A program made the translations under genes and the position numbers. Source: Mactra quadrangularis (taxonomy: Eukaryota; Mollusca; Bivalvia; Venerida; Mactridae). Taken from it: a DNA stretch of 64,000 nucleotides. Positions 1 to 13,734 of this stretch are shown piece after piece. Location: NCBI GenBank assembly GCA_025267735.1, contig CM046304.1:26167381-26231380 (forward strand), in the 5' to 3' direction. Every line of letters begins with the position of its first letter. Position 1 is the first letter of the stretch. Under the pieces are notes generated by a model. That model did no database searches. It was not told where the DNA came from and saw only the letters and a program-made list of their open reading frames with translations.

Positions 1-3000
1 TTCAATAAGGGGAAAGGAGCAAGAAAAAGGTGCTTTAACTTTTAGAGGAACACGGAAATTGTTCACAGGTTAGTGACATCAACTAAATCTGTCAACAAAT
101 TAAAAAAGAAAGTGAGATTTTCTTTTATGATTTTTTTCTTAATTGAGTTATTTCATATTAACCCTTACAATGAATAAATTTCAAAGCCTTGTGTTAATGC
201 AAACAAACACGGAACATGCATAGATATTATGTATTATCTCCCCTTTTTTGTACAAAAAAAAATGCAACACTTATAGCCCCCTAACAGTGTAAATTACAGC
301 ATTATTCCATGCTAAGACTTGAGTAGCATTGAAATACACTTGAGTGAAGTGACACTTAAGATGATATCATAAATCGCCCAATCTAAAGCATCATTGACGT
401 ATAAAAAGCCTTAACAAGCAGCATATCAGTACAACAATAGTTAGCGTTCATCGGTCTAATTTTACTGTCAGATAAAAACATTTCAGTTTAAAAGATCTTC
501 TCAACACTGTTATGTCAATGACTATGCTAAGTAAATTGAACACTTGGGTATCGTCTAGTAACGGCATTGTTATCATGAAACAATAGTCGCTGCGATTACC
601 ACAGATTGCAAGCATAGCGTTCAGTTACTGTGAAGTGACAACGAAAGGTTGTTTGACCCTTCCTGGCATGGGTCTGTTTGCACTCTTCATATTCCAAATT
701 AAGAGAATTTATTGCACACAATTTTTACAACAGGATAGAATAAATGGGGTAAAATCATCATGATGATATTGGTGGAAAATTTAATAAATGATATTTTTAA
801 AACAATATGGGTTTTGTATAGTTTATGGTATTGACAGGTGACGCAGCAAAGTGAAATGTTGACAGATCATAATGTGTGGGCTAGATTTGAAGTGTGAATG
901 ACAATATTTAGAGTCACTATCTATCAAGAAACATGACAAAAATAGACAAATACAATTTTTTAACCTATTGATGACAGGGGTATTGAAACAGATGTAATAA
1001 AAAGCAGATATTTCTATTTTCATTGATAAATCTTGTATATAATATTTAGAAATAGTTTTCAATAATATGTGTCAAATAAGACTAGCAGATCACATAACTA
1101 TTGATACTGATGAAAGTTACCAGAACTGGACACCCATCTAGTGTAAGACACTTTCTATTTTCTTACATTAAGATTATTGGTCCCTAGATAGGCTCAAGCC
1201 CAATACCCACTATCAATAAGAGACTACAATAATTTGAAATAAACAACCGATGCCACATGACAACAAATGCTGGTGTATGAGAAATAAAAACAATCAACAT
1301 TGACCACAACTTTTTGCCAGTCCATGAAAAATGAGTAAAAAATATTATGTCAATCATATAATTGATTAACAATGTATTTCATGTTTTATTTAGATCTACA
1401 AGACTTATATCTTGAAATAATTAACATGAAATATATAAGGTTTAATTAATATTATATCATAAGTATACAGTACTGTTTCCAAAATATATATTTTTGCAAA
1501 AAATGTTTAAATTCTATACAAAGGTGAAGTGTCAAAATTTTAATTTTAACACTGTGCAACAGTGGAAAATAGTACTAGATAACAAAAATGCAAATATTAT
1601 CAAATTCTATAACAAAAGTAATTTTTATCATTAATAAAGCATACCTAAAAACTTTAAGAAATTAAAATATAAAGATGATTTTTTTCAATAAATTTGAAAC
1701 AAATTGCTCCATGAAAGTTATCAAAGAACTACCTATATTAGATATATAAATAGGTTCTGTCCCGATAAGACAAAATCTTAGAATAAAGAGTATCCTATCT
1801 CATCTACTAGAGTAACTTGTCATCACGTTGCAGCAAGAAGCTTGTTAAAGCACTTCACAACTAGATAAAGGGAGATAATTGTATGATAATACTCAATGTT
1901 CAAGTGGCCACTGAAAGATGAGAGCTTTGTATTTCAGTCTCTGGAGAATGTTACCATAGTCAACAAGTTAATGCAGAAATACATTCTATGTTGCAGAATT
2001 TTGTGTCATTCATCTGTCAACATTGAATTAATTGTAGAGAAAACAGGTTTTTCTTTGGTTTTATAAACGGTCAAGGCTGTGTACAAAAAGTCTTCAGAAA
2101 TTTGTCGTCTCACATAAAATTTTGTTTTTTAATATCAAAGAAAATTTAATTTAAAACTAAGAAATTCCCACTATGAAATTAACTTAAGAATTACACAAGT
2201 TAATACTAAACAAACATATTTTTATAAAGTAATTTGGTGCTTAAAATATCATTAAATCTAGAGATTGTTTACTTGTTAAGAAAACACCTCTTAAAATGAA
2301 CAGACATATTGTTATAGAGGAAATAATGAAAATTTATAATTAGCTATACTCATATCTAAAACACTTGTTACATAAATAAAACAACAATAATTTTTATACA
2401 GAATTCTTTGAGTCTTATGTGAAAATTTTAAACAGAAATCCTTGAGCCTTAATTCCAAGTGGTAACGGTAAAATTTAGCTGAATTTAACATTGGTGAAAA
2501 GCTTTTAACGACAAAAATCTCCATAAATGTATTTATTTCAACAACAACAACTGTGAGCACATTACTACAACTGATGTATTGTCATAGAAACACATTATAT
2601 TATATATTCAACTTTTGGATTGTTGCAAAACTGACTAAAAAACAAATCATCAACTGTTAATAAATGTAACAGTCATCATCATCATAAACTTATAGACTCA
2701 GTATTGTTGAAATTATGTTAAAGCTAAACTAAATGCAAATTTTAAGTTGCAATTTTTTATTTCATAATCTATAATCCCATGTTATGACTGCAAGCAACAA
2801 GATGTCATTTGTATCACTAGCATGTTTTATATCATTAGTATTAAAGAAATACATTTGCATTAAGTCAGACATAAAAAATAAACTTAACAAGTATTTTTTC
2901 TTCTTTAAACCATAGACAGTAATTTCTTAATATTCAAATATATTACAGTAATAAAGTCATGTATTGTCATTTAGGTATTACTTAAAGGTATTTCAATATT

Positions 3001-3734
3001 TTTCCATATTAATCAAGAAAAAACAGTAGCTCTTGAAATCAAGAAGTGCACATGACTTAAATTATAACTGACGATATTGATGTAAAGAATAAAACATAGA
3101 AGCATTAAGTGACATAGCTAAAATATGGAAACAACAAAATGATAGCCAGTACTCCGGTACAGAAAATATTAAAAACCTTGCATTAGTATGCAAATTTTAG
3201 CAAAAAAAAAACAACAAAAATTGAAAATTTTAAAAGTTATAAAAGCTGAAGTCAAGCATGGACCTGAAATCTTCCAGCCCCATACACTAATTTTGATGTA
3301 ATAATTATACAATAGACAATGACATTATGAACATGACAATAAAAAAATCTTACTAATACTTTTAAATGGTCAATTTTATAAATTTAAAAAATTTATACAC
3401 TTACCGATCGTTCATTGTTTTTACTAGGCTAATATAACTCCACACAATATATAAAAACAAAACTATACTCTAAGTATTAATTGAAACATATTTAGTATAA
3501 TCAGTAATTTCTAAACAATTTAAACAATTGTATCTTAAGACTAAGATGATAGTGCTATAATAATACTAGGTCAAATCTATTTCCATATCATAGACCAGCA
3601 TTACAATCGTGCCAAGTAAAATAGAGCTTATCAAAATCATTATTTTTAAACAATTCAACATAGTTAAATATTATCTCCGTTAAACAGTTACTCATATATA
3701 TTTAATCTACACCCGTATTGACCTATCGAAGATA
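1..3734. other. AT-rich unique non-coding DNA
   Basis: No gene is recognised. Open frames are short, AT-rich and without a recognisable domain. A minus-strand consensus splice donor (GGTAAGTG in the minus sense) lies at about 3402-3409, but no good acceptor is seen upstream of it. Otherwise I see only A/T runs and an AAAGGGAGATAA motif near 1867, a motif I associate with bivalve interspersed repeats. Confidence 0.6.
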
Positions 3735-3878
3735 TTAAGGGATTTCTTACAGACTTTTTCCCCCCACTTGGATTGTGGGTAATGTAGGTTTACGCGGTAA
3801 CGATGGAATTCTGTTATAATAAAGCCCGTTGTTGTATTGTTTTTCATTCTAGGCCACTTGAAATCTGAAATCCCTTAA
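3735..3878. mobile_element. Small TTAA-flanked inverted-repeat element (MITE candidate)
   Basis: TTAAGGGATTTC at 3735-3746 is matched by its exact reverse complement GAAATCCCTTAA at 3867-3878. This gives a ~136-bp segment between TTAA tetranucleotides. TTAA is the target duplicated by piggyBac and Kolobok transposases. The terminal match beyond TTAA is only 8 bp, so chance is possible. The interior has a C-run and slightly higher GC than its surroundings and encodes nothing. A non-autonomous element is the likeliest reading. Confidence 0.4.
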
Positions 3879-4955
3879 ATGAATTTCATTGTCCGATACC
3901 CCTTAGTCTAGACATAGGACAATGTTGTTCTATCATAATATTATACGACTTAAACAATGATAACGTAATCCTCTCTTCATAGATATCTCATCATTATTAT
4001 CTCCCTTTATAGAATATTAATTGTTTCCACGGAACATCTTATGGAATCAATGAACAAAGATTGCTGACCTTAACATACAAACTGTCATTTATATCATCTT
4101 CATTTGATTTTTTATTGTTATGATTTCTTTAACCACTCACAGGGAAGATAGGGATAGGTACTGGCCTATGTTGCCTTTAAAAGAAAGTCTTTATTACAAA
4201 CATTTTATTTTATTTTATTTATGTCAATAAGTTTGCCTTGTCAGATTGCTTACACTCTTTTGCCAGTAATCATTGTTCCTTCCACAGGAAGCTAATTTAA
4301 TAATTTGTTAAAACAAAAAATAACAATTTCTCCTTACATGGAGGGCTACTTACTACATTGTCAAATAATAATGGAGAGGGTTATTTGTTATCTGTAGCCC
4401 AACAGTTAAACAATTTTTAACTGAGTAATAAAAATATTTTCCCACAACAATCATAAAAATCAAAGATAATAACTTATTGATCAACAATTTAATTGAATAA
4501 AATAATACAATTTAACATTTCTTCATGATGAAAATGATTTTTAGACATCAGAGAATTATTTACAGCAATGGTGCAAACATAGAAAGGTTTAAAATGCATG
4601 AATGACTAAAAAGGCTAAATGTCAAAATGTTTAGTTTAAAAATGGTTTCAGACCCAAGATTTACATGGAGTTTCTTCAGATACAGACTAAAATTTCCTTC
4701 TCTACAAGTAGACAGTATGAACGGTCTTGACTTACCTTTTATTTAAAGTGATATGTGATTTTAATAAATGATCAAACAATAAAACATTTACTTTGTAGTT
4801 CAGGTAAGTAAGTCAAAGTTCTAAATTAACATAATTTTTTAAGAAGGCCTATTTAAATGAGCCTTTCTATAATAATATGTAAACACAGCCCTAAAAAAAT
4901 AATTAAGAAATTTTCCTAAAATAATTCATACTAGTTTTGAATTAGCTTCTTGGTA
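3879..4955. other. AT-rich non-coding DNA
   Basis: No gene seen. Two opposed splice-donor-like sequences occur, AAAAG/GTAAGTC on the minus strand near 4732 and TTCAG/GTAAGTAAG on the plus strand near 4800. Neither is paired with a convincing acceptor. Confidence 0.5.
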
Positions 4956-5062
4956 ACCTAATTGTTAACAGTTAAATCCAGTGATTTAGCCTTTCCAGAA
5001 ATGGTGAGTAGGTAAATAAGACTGCTATGATATGACCTATACAATATGTTGTTACTGCATTA
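4956..5062 (+). repeat. SINE family 1, 3' body fragment
   Basis: This segment shares CCTTTCCAG, the following GTGAGT-like stretch and ATATGACCTATACAAT with the body of the complete SINE at 33014-33200. The tRNA-like head is absent, so it is a 5'-truncated or decayed copy. It lies directly beside an oppositely oriented family 2 fragment. Confidence 0.5.
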
Positions 5063-5074
5063 AACTCAACCAAA

Positions 5075-5215
5075 AAAGGATTAGAAATTCAGTTTCAGGC
5101 TCACGAATACAATGAGATGGGTAGGAATGGAATTCAAACCAACACAAAGCTCCAGGCTATGCAGAGATTACCAGATCAATGTTGCAGCTATTCATCTAGA
5201 TACCAGCTGTCATAA
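5075..5215 (-). repeat. SINE family 2, decayed copy
   Basis: Read on the minus strand, it contains CTTTGTGTTGGTTTGAATTC followed by a CCTACCC...GAGCCTGAAACT stretch. This corresponds to the B-box and central region of the copy at 32705. The A-box region is eroded. This copy is notable because its CTTTGTGTTGG-plus-B-box block closely resembles the unit of the minisatellite at 18005-18805. Confidence 0.5.
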
Positions 5216-8200
5216 TTTTATAAGCGGAGATTTTTTAATGCTAAAAATTTTATAACCACTTTATTTGTAGGATCAAACAAGAAGTTGTGGCATGATTTCT
5301 TCAACTACAATAGAATGTATACAACATAATGTGTTTAAACACTTATCATCTAAAAAATGAAACAATTAGGAAAGTGACAATGATGGAATCTTTATATTAT
5401 AACTTTTATAAAAAGCGAAAGACCGGTTAAGCTGTTACGTTAAATAACATAATGCCGAGAGACAGAGAAATGTAACAAAGTTATATGATGATGATAAGCA
5501 ATATGATACATCATAATGATATAAAAAACTAACATGAATCACAGAACAAGTTTCCGAAATGACACAAAGAAATCCCAGCTAATTACCAATGACAAGAAAG
5601 TATAGAACAATACAAGTTAGGTTCAAGTCTCTGTCATCAAAAACCAAAGTTTCAGAAGAAGAAAACACGTTTTACGATGAAAAAAATTACATTAAAAATA
5701 TTAACAAGAAATGTAATGTGGAAACCACATTAAAGCCGGATTTAAAAACTTTAACGCAAAAATTACAAAGGGAAATTATCCATAAAAAAGGCAGGTAGAG
5801 TTATGGTTACTTTCTAATTCTGTTCATCACATGGTATGCTATCTTTGTATGAAGTTTCATAAAGATCTGACAATAAATGGCAGAAATATATGGAAAAAAA
5901 ACCAACTTTAATGCAATTGGTAATGACACCGGACAAACTGCCCAACCCCCAACCCAACTGACCACCCGCCTGCCCGTGTTTCACCAAACTATTAGCCAAA
6001 TTTTTTCATAGAAAAATTCAGCCAAAAATCAACTTTCCTAGGTCATCATGTTTGGGCAACAAAAAATTGTTTGCACGAAAGCAGGTACCTTAAAACACAG
6101 AGACAATACCACATGACCTTAACGTCACAGTTGAAACAGATTAAAGATGAAAACGTAAACCAAGTAAGCGTCAACTTAAAAGATTAAAAAAGCTGTAGTA
6201 TTTCATTTCAAATTTCCATGATACATACAAGAGGCTAAACAGGAAATAGTGTCTTATTAGCTGTGCATCAAATCTCTAACGCCAGCTTTATACTTGAGTT
6301 AATACCCAAGAAAAGATAAATGTAAGATAATATTAAAAGTTTACAATTTGAGGCATCTTTAGAGCACATTATTATATAAAACCAACAAGTGGTGCGTTTC
6401 TTATAATATATACAGTAGTAGTAAAATCCCTATAAGTGCACTTATCAGGAACAATAGAGAAAGAAAAATGAAGACAAACTATTTAGAGATTAGTAGCATT
6501 ATCACGACATAGAATATTATATCCTGCCACCCCTAGATACTGCACACCATCTAGCTATCGCTACTCATGTTTTATTTGATGTGTCAACAAAACACAAGAA
6601 ATATAGGATTGCAAAAGTCAACAATGACATTGTTTTATCTTATATGGAATACTCAATACGCCCAAACTGTACAATGTCAATTGTCATGTTATAAATTTAT
6701 ATAAAAATATATCATAGGATACAGGGTTATTACCCTTTTATGTACGAAACTTTTAAAACTTTTAGAACTAAAATTTTCAAGTATAGTAAAAGTTTATAAA
6801 GTTAGTGACTACCTGTTTTTTTTTCAAGTATTAGAGACACAATATCTTTCAGAAGTCTTGGATACAAAATGCAGTGTGACAAATAATATAAGAATCAGTC
6901 ATTTTTTTTTAAAGATACATGTATGTGAATTGTAAGATAGATATATACAATGCCCCAAAAATAACACTGCTGATTTAAATACTCAGTCAACGATAGAGAG
7001 TACTGAACTATGGATGGAAATATTTAAATCAGCAGGATGAATTTGTATGTGAAATGTATCAATATTCAGTGAAATATGAGTAAAAAGAGTAATCTTGTTG
7101 TGATAAGAGTGGACTACAAAGCCTTGAATCAAAGCACTAAGATTTAACTGTAATTTTAAGTACAGTTGAGCCCGTTCTAACAGGAATTCTGTGTGTTAAA
7201 TGCAAGGCATTATACTAATCTGGGTATCATCAAATCATTTAATCATAAATCTTAAATATCAGCATAATGTCTGAATGCCAACTGAAGTCTTGGGGAATGC
7301 ATAAGTCCAAGTATTCCAAACTTATATTGTTAGATTTTTCACGTAAATTCCTGTCTATAGTCAAGTACTTCCTGCAACAGGTACTCTACATGTAGTTTTC
7401 ATCACCAAGCCCTTGGTACACAGGGTTTGCCAAGAGTGTAAGTCGTGTTTGATATACTCCCTCTGATCTTTAATCCCTTATCTTTACAAACTATGCATCA
7501 CAATTATAAAATTTAATTTATTACATAATATTAAAATCAAACTACACAAAAGATAATATGATATATAGAGATTCCATTGTTAGGTGTTTACTTGCATTTT
7601 TCAAGCACCATGATTAAAATATGAGAGCAGATTATGACTCTAATAAGATCTATAAAAAGTAAAAAACAATTGAAAATTTTCAATTTTTGAGTGCATATAG
7701 ATAATTTATGACTTTATAGGTTGATCAAGATGTCTACTGCTTTAACAATTTAATTGTGATTTCATAACAACAGTAGCAACTAAAGTAAACAAATAAAAAC
7801 AATTATTATACAAGGGTCATTATAAAAATTCAAGAACAATAACTCTATTTCAGATTAAAAATCAAAGCACTAAAATGACTTCTTTTCAAGTATTGCTTAA
7901 ACAAAATATGCAATTAAAAAAATTCTGAATGAAAGCAATATCAAAAAGAATGGTTTATGGTAATAGGTCTATCTCCAAAAGATGAAATTTACATCATATA
8001 GGAAGGGAGATAATTTTCTGTGCAAAGTAGATATTCTAACACAACATTGATCAACTAGGTTCTTGACAGCATAATGGCGCAAAATTATAACAAGACTTAT
8101 AGAGAGACTTACCTTTATTATAGTTGTATGTCCATTCAAAAAGAGTAATAAGTTTTTACTTTTCCTGAAACAGAATTAAGAAAAATACATAAACAAAATT

Positions 8201-10234
8201 ATACTGCATAATTATATTACAAACAAGATACCAGCAACAACACCAAGTTTCTTGTACATGTAGCCTAGTTACAACAAGATGGCCATCTATGACCAAACTG
8301 ACAGAACAGCATGGACAGCAAATTTTTTATTTGAAAGCTGTCATGTAATGTAGGCAGCCAATTCATCTATCCAGCTCTCCTTTACAAGTACTTGCCTACC
8401 CTTCCACAAGGAACCCCTAGATTGAAAACACTGCACATGTGCGTCAAAGTTGCAACTAGAGCAGGCATTTAGACACTCTATTGCATAATGCATCCATATA
8501 AAAATGTTTGTAATGGCCTATATTGCAGTATTATGAATAGGATAGTGTTATGAATGAAGCAAAGATTGGCTCAAAGCTATACCAGTAGTTTTTGCCTATC
8601 ACAAAGTCGTCTATTTCAAATTTGGATGTCTTTTGTCTCAAACATTATTGTAACATTAGTATTTCTTCAATGGATAGACAAGCGATATAATATCATCTCA
8701 AGGACTAGTAATATCACGTTAAAAAAGAATAAACAACAACATAGCAACAGAAGTCTTCTTTCATGTTACTAAGCAACAAAGTAAAACTGTTCTAATCAGA
8801 CAGTATGGTGCAACTTTCAGTCTTTGATTATGAAGACTAAACATTATAATTTCTTTAATCATCCTACAGTTATATGGTTTTTACAATCACTGCAAAGTGC
8901 AGGCTACCTAAAAATGTAATTTCCAGCAATTGTTCCGTTTTACATAAAAACTAGTTTTTTTCAAGTGAGACGAAATCTTGGCACCATGGCAGGAAAACCT
9001 GTAACTTTGATCATCAAGCTCTCAGACAAACTAGTAAAGTAATTATTCTTGATACACATCTAACAATTATATCATTCCACTTAAAGGTACATAAATAAAT
9101 ATTCATCATCAAAACTGATCATTTTTCACACAAACGTCAATCAAATAATTTTCATCGAACCAAGGGAGACAACTCTAACAGTCGGGACAATAAATTAATT
9201 ACCCAACATGTAATTGTATAATCTTTTTATATAACTGGAGACTATACCTAAATTCCTTGATAATTATTACAAGAAAATTAAATAATTCCTAAAGTCAAAT
9301 AGATAGAGAGGAAGGGACTAAAACATCAAAGGGAACGGATATCGTAAAGTCATCATCTCAAATCTTCATCCTTCCCCCTTCCATGGAAAAACCATGATTG
9401 ATTCTGCAAGTCTGTTTTCGTCCAAGATTTTTTTAATTGAAATCAAGATTGTTATTAGACAAATATAACATTATGTCGGGAATACAGCTGTTGAAAATGG
9501 CTCCCCTGCTTTGCATCACCTGTTAAAATAAAGGGCAACACGATATCGTATGTATATCAAATATAAAAATTTGTATCTGTTGTCTGAGTGTTTGAAGTCT
9601 AAACTAGATAAATATATAGATTGGTCGTACAAGAATTAACTCAATTCTAGTTTTGATATAATCATACAGTAATTATGTACAGAGACTTGTGAGTAAGGTA
9701 ATGGCTGTAACAAGACAACAAGTGTTAAAATCATTCAAATATTAAACTTTTGACAGCCTTTAAGATTTCTAATTTATGTTGAAAAATCAAAATTATAACT
9801 TTCATCAGAAAATTGTCTATGTCGATCTTTGGAGGTTTAGTTTATTAATTGACTCAATTATATATCAATATTTATCATAAATAATACCATCCCAAAGGGA
9901 TCACTACTCTTGAATAAGATACCTTCAAAAACAACAACAAAAATATAATTTATTATAATTATATTCATGAAATAATTTCAAATGGTTCCCCAAATTTGCA
10001 TATTTGTTTATTACCAGGGTATGTTTTCTGAGAAAAAAAAGAGATTGACAAATAGGTAGATTCTTGAGACATGGGAACTATATAGTTATCAATAACTAAA
10101 ACTCTACCGTTGCACATCAATGAGTTATTCCCTCATCAATGTTGGTAAGAGAACAAAAATTGATTAACTCCCAAATTGAAAACCAATTAAGTAAACAAGA
10201 GGGTAACTCCTTTATTTTTTTCGCGAATTTTTTT
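5216..10234. other. AT-rich non-coding DNA
   Basis: No gene recognised. Local features are a C-rich patch at 5930-5990, AAGGGAGATAAT and AAGGGAGACAACTC motifs near 8003 and 9161 (bivalve-repeat-like, from memory), a splice-bounded segment at 8113-8164 and a GC-richer patch at 8965-9035, both treated separately. The 69-codon frame at 5589-5798 is lysine-rich and matches no domain I know. Confidence 0.55.
8113..8164 (-). other. Candidate 52-nt exon (splice-site based)
   Basis: On the minus strand the segment is preceded by a T-rich tract ending in TTCTGTTTCAG and followed by AAAG/GTAAGTCTC. Both are near-consensus splice sites. One frame is open (phase 1 base, then 17 codons starting KSKNLLLFLNG). 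Against it, GC is only about 23%, low even here and unusual for coding sequence, and no protein family is recognised. It could be a chance pair of sites or a non-coding exon. Confidence 0.2.
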
Positions 10235-10400
10235 TTCTCATTAATTTCTTACAAGTTCTTACAACTTAGATTATTCACACCAAAGTGCACTTCCTGGTCG
10301 CACAGTACTAAGCAATTACGGGATTAAGTTTCTAGCTAAAGGGAACATCTAGGCGGAGCTTTTCTGGAGTTTCAAACCAAAGCTTATTTTTTACCACAGC
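10235..10400 (-). repeat. SINE family 2, 3' body
   Basis: On the minus strand it has GCTTTGGTTTGAAACTCC, then a CTAGAAACTTAATCC stretch, a GACCAGGAAGTGCAC block, and ends in AATCTAAGTTGTAAGAACTT. All are in the same order as the copy at 32705. The 5' tRNA-like head is missing. Confidence 0.55.
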
Positions 10401-12140
10401 TTCAGAGTATCTTTTACTGGAAGATCATTAATCTTGGAGTAAGATAATGTATCTAGATCTAGAATCAAAATTCTTCAAAGAAAAAATATACTCAATATAA
10501 GTATATCATATTTTATGAGAAATATTCCATCTATTTGAAATACACACCAAATCAGCAACAGAATCACTTTCTGCACATATGAGATAAAAACATCATTGAT
10601 ACAAACATTAGTGACCATAGCAATTTTAGAATATATTGTATATACTTTAAATTCCAGGAATAATTTATAGTGCAGAAATATCAACATAAATAAAAGTCGA
10701 CAAATTACTTGTAGTCAGCAACATGACAAGTATTATCTATCACAAGTATTATATTTGACTGTTCAATTAAGGTACTATGTCACTACCCCTGAACTAGCTC
10801 AAGCAGACATTAGCGCGAATGTCTATAATCTTGTCAAGATATTCTAAAATCTGAGTGTGTAAAACAATCAAAGTACTGATAGTACTGATGAGACAGTACT
10901 ATTGAAATTGTGAAAAAGCTGATAATGATACATGCTTGTAAAAATTTTCAAAAAAAACAAATTCCTAAAAGTTAGCGTTTTCTGTAGAAGAGAGCAGTTT
11001 TTGTAGGAGTTGGCTGTTAACATATTCTAAATATTGTTAGGGTTCATACTTGTATTCATAAAACAAGTGATCAAGCAGATCTGATGGACAATTTTAAATA
11101 GGAGATGAATACTTGAAAATGCTATAAGTGCACAATATAAAAACATGATGCATGAATACAAATATTTGTATTATCACATTAAACAGTTCTCATGAACTCT
11201 TATAGCATGAGAACAAAAATAATGGGTGGAGTGAAAAATCTTGTCTCATTATATACTTCAAGTACCAAATGTGATAAAAAAGTCGAAAAGTTTTAAATAA
11301 ATGAGGATAAGTTCAAAGCTGGGACAAAAATCAGTTTTTCTGCACAATTTTACTGTCATAACTTTACACAAGATAAAAGCCATTAGGATAGACGCAATTC
11401 TTGTCTTTTAAAGAAATAGATTGAAATAAAGGTTTTGTGAACAATGATAAATAGCCTTAAATGTCATTGTAATACTATGTATGTGGGCTAATGGCACTTA
11501 ATTTTATAAAAAAATGGACAAAAATTATATTCGGGTACCTTGAGTTTTAATACAAAAGAGTCATACGTCGTCATAAGATGAAACGATTTTCAACGGCATT
11601 TGTCAAAAACCACGGTCTAGAATATTGAAAATACTTCAACTGAATGTCGTGCAGGAAAAAACCTATTCTAAAAACCCTGATATGTATTTTATACAATACA
11701 CAATAGAGCCAATATATCATTTAAAAAAGATATAAATTTCAATCACATAGGGATCAACCTTATCTTAGCTATCAAACTTGTAAGCACAATACAAAATTAC
11801 TTCATTTTTTCACATTGTTATAATTATAAAAATATTTATCTGTAATTTCCAATTTATGTTCGATATTTGACATTGGCAAGTGTCATACGATATCAAAAAC
11901 TGATACAACAATTCATACTAATTACCATGGACCAGTAACAACAATGTATTTAATGGGACATAAAGAATCACTGTTAAACCATATAGAGTCTCAGGGACGT
12001 CTCTTAACATTCACCTGCCATATTCAATTAACTCCTAATTGACAATTTTATATGATAGCGGACAATACTCTCTGTTTGTTGAACATACACTGTAGATCTA
12101 AAACAGTTGATTACTGTTAACGTTGGAAGACAGTGCATAC
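10401..12140. other. AT-rich non-coding DNA
   Basis: Nothing recognisable. Frames are short and random-looking. Confidence 0.6.
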
Positions 12141-12142
12141 TA

Positions 12143-12345
12143 CAACCATGGTGGTATGGTAGGTCCAGTGATTGACTCATCCTTAGGGGTCAAGAGATCC
12201 CACATCAAACCCCACTAGGGGCACTGCTAATTCCCTAAGCAAGAAATTTACCTACAGTTGTTCAACTCCACCCAGGTATAAATAGGTACTACGAGAGATC
12301 ACCTGCCTGAAAGAGATTTCAATAATCAGGGATTATTTTACAAAA
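12143..12345 (+). repeat. SINE-like repeat, family 3 (conserved central domain)
   Basis: It contains GCAAGAAATTTACCTACAG followed by a CCACCCAGGTATAAATAGGTAC block. This resembles the conserved central domain of V-SINE-type elements (GGGCAAG.CACTT.ACC then CCAGGTGTATAAATGGGTAC), as I remember that family. Upstream there is a CCAGTGATTGACTC...AAACCCC segment that may be a decayed tRNA-like head. Confidence 0.4.
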
Positions 12346-12394
12346 TTGTAAAGTCAGCTGAACTTGTTCTGGCTCGCTCCAAGCTCCACAAGCC

Positions 12395-12555
12395 AGATGT
12401 GTTAGGAGGCACTGTAAGGAATTAAGGAATCCCTGGTGAGAACCCAACTAGAGGGTTTCTAATTTCCTTGAGCAAGAAATTTACATAGGTAAATATGGTA
12501 CCATGAGAGTTTCAGTTTAATGATTTCCAAGACTAGGGGTTACTATACAAGATTT
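12395..12555 (+). repeat. SINE-like repeat, family 3, second copy
   Basis: TTCCTTGAGCAAGAAATTTAC followed by GGTAAATATGGTACC repeats the central motif of the neighbouring copy about 240 bp upstream. The two copies are in tandem and in the same orientation, which suggests local duplication or a dimeric element. Decayed. Confidence 0.35.
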
Positions 12556-13194
12556 GTTAAGGTGCCAGAAAATGTACAAGATGATAGATATGTAACTGAA
12601 CTCTAACATTAAACTTCAGATCCCATTATTTTTCATAAGAATGTTTGACCTAATTGCTTAGGAAAGCAAGCCAAGGAAGGAGACTCACAAACAAAGGATT
12701 GAACTTAAAAAACAACAATGTTCAAGATAATTTAACAATCATGTTAAAATAGAATTTAAATATTGATATCAGTGGACTAAGTGTTTAGATATTTAAACGT
12801 TGATCAGTTTTTCCCATGGATATGATATAAAAACGAGGTAAAACAAAAGATTTCATATTGATTGCCTAATTGTATAGGACCTATTTTATAAGAGGGAAAC
12901 ACAGATCAATCAAGGACTAATATAGCTTTGAAGTAAAAATTACAATTCATTATATTGATTTATATATCATCATAAATATCCTTAAACACAACTGAAATGT
13001 CAAGTTTCTACAAAGACATACATTGAACATGAAGATTAGTTGTAATTTATTATCCTACCCTCTATTTTTATTGAATAATACAGAAGTTGAAGTCATTGAG
13101 AAGGTTATTTAGTTTTATATATGATTCTATTGTTATATGTAATGATAAAACACTTGTTGAGGGATGTTTTATTTAGAAATATTGATAAAATAGT
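12556..13194. other. Non-coding DNA
   Basis: No gene, repeat or signal recognised. Confidence 0.6.
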
Positions 13195-13385
13195 CCAGTG
13201 ATACAGTGGTAGGACAGGGGCTTGGGGATTGAGAGTCTCAGGTATGAACTATTGTTGGGTCTATTCCATTGCTAATTTTCTTCAGCAAGATTTCAACCAG
13301 CAATTGCTTCACTTTACCCATATGTAAATGTTTGCTTGCATGGTGGTATAATGTTGTGACATTATTTGATGGCTAAATGGTAAAT
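13195..13385 (+). repeat. SINE-like repeat, family 3, decayed
   Basis: The order is a CCAGTGATACAGTGGTAGG head, a GGTATGAACT box-B-like site, then CTTCAGCAAGATTTCAACC and CACTTTACCCATATGTAAATG. This matches the layout of the copy at 12143. Confidence 0.35.
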
Positions 13386-13734
13386 GAAGTAGTAAGCATG
13401 ATGACCAGGGGTAATAGCTAACAAGTCAATGAAAGTGTAGTACTAAGCATGAAACCTGGATCAAAAAATGAAATTTCCATACCGTATTCTACTGTTATTA
13501 TATATGAATTCTTCTGTAGCAAGATTTTCTTTAAATAATAACAGCACCATGCCCAGACAAGTTCCTGAAAAGTTGTGCCTGACCTACCAGTCATAATTTC
13601 TCCAATACTTGTTACATCATGGTGGGAGACAAAACACTGTTGATACGAAAACAAGACAATTATAGAAGGGACTTCTTTCAATACAAATATGGTATACTTA
13701 GTTATTTTAGTTGGATAAAAAAATGTGAAACAAG

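Noticed and set aside
4737..4830. A minus-strand coding exon ending at GTAAGTC
   Set aside because: One frame is open for ~20 codons, but no acceptable AG with a pyrimidine tract lies before the upstream in-frame stop, and GC is very low.
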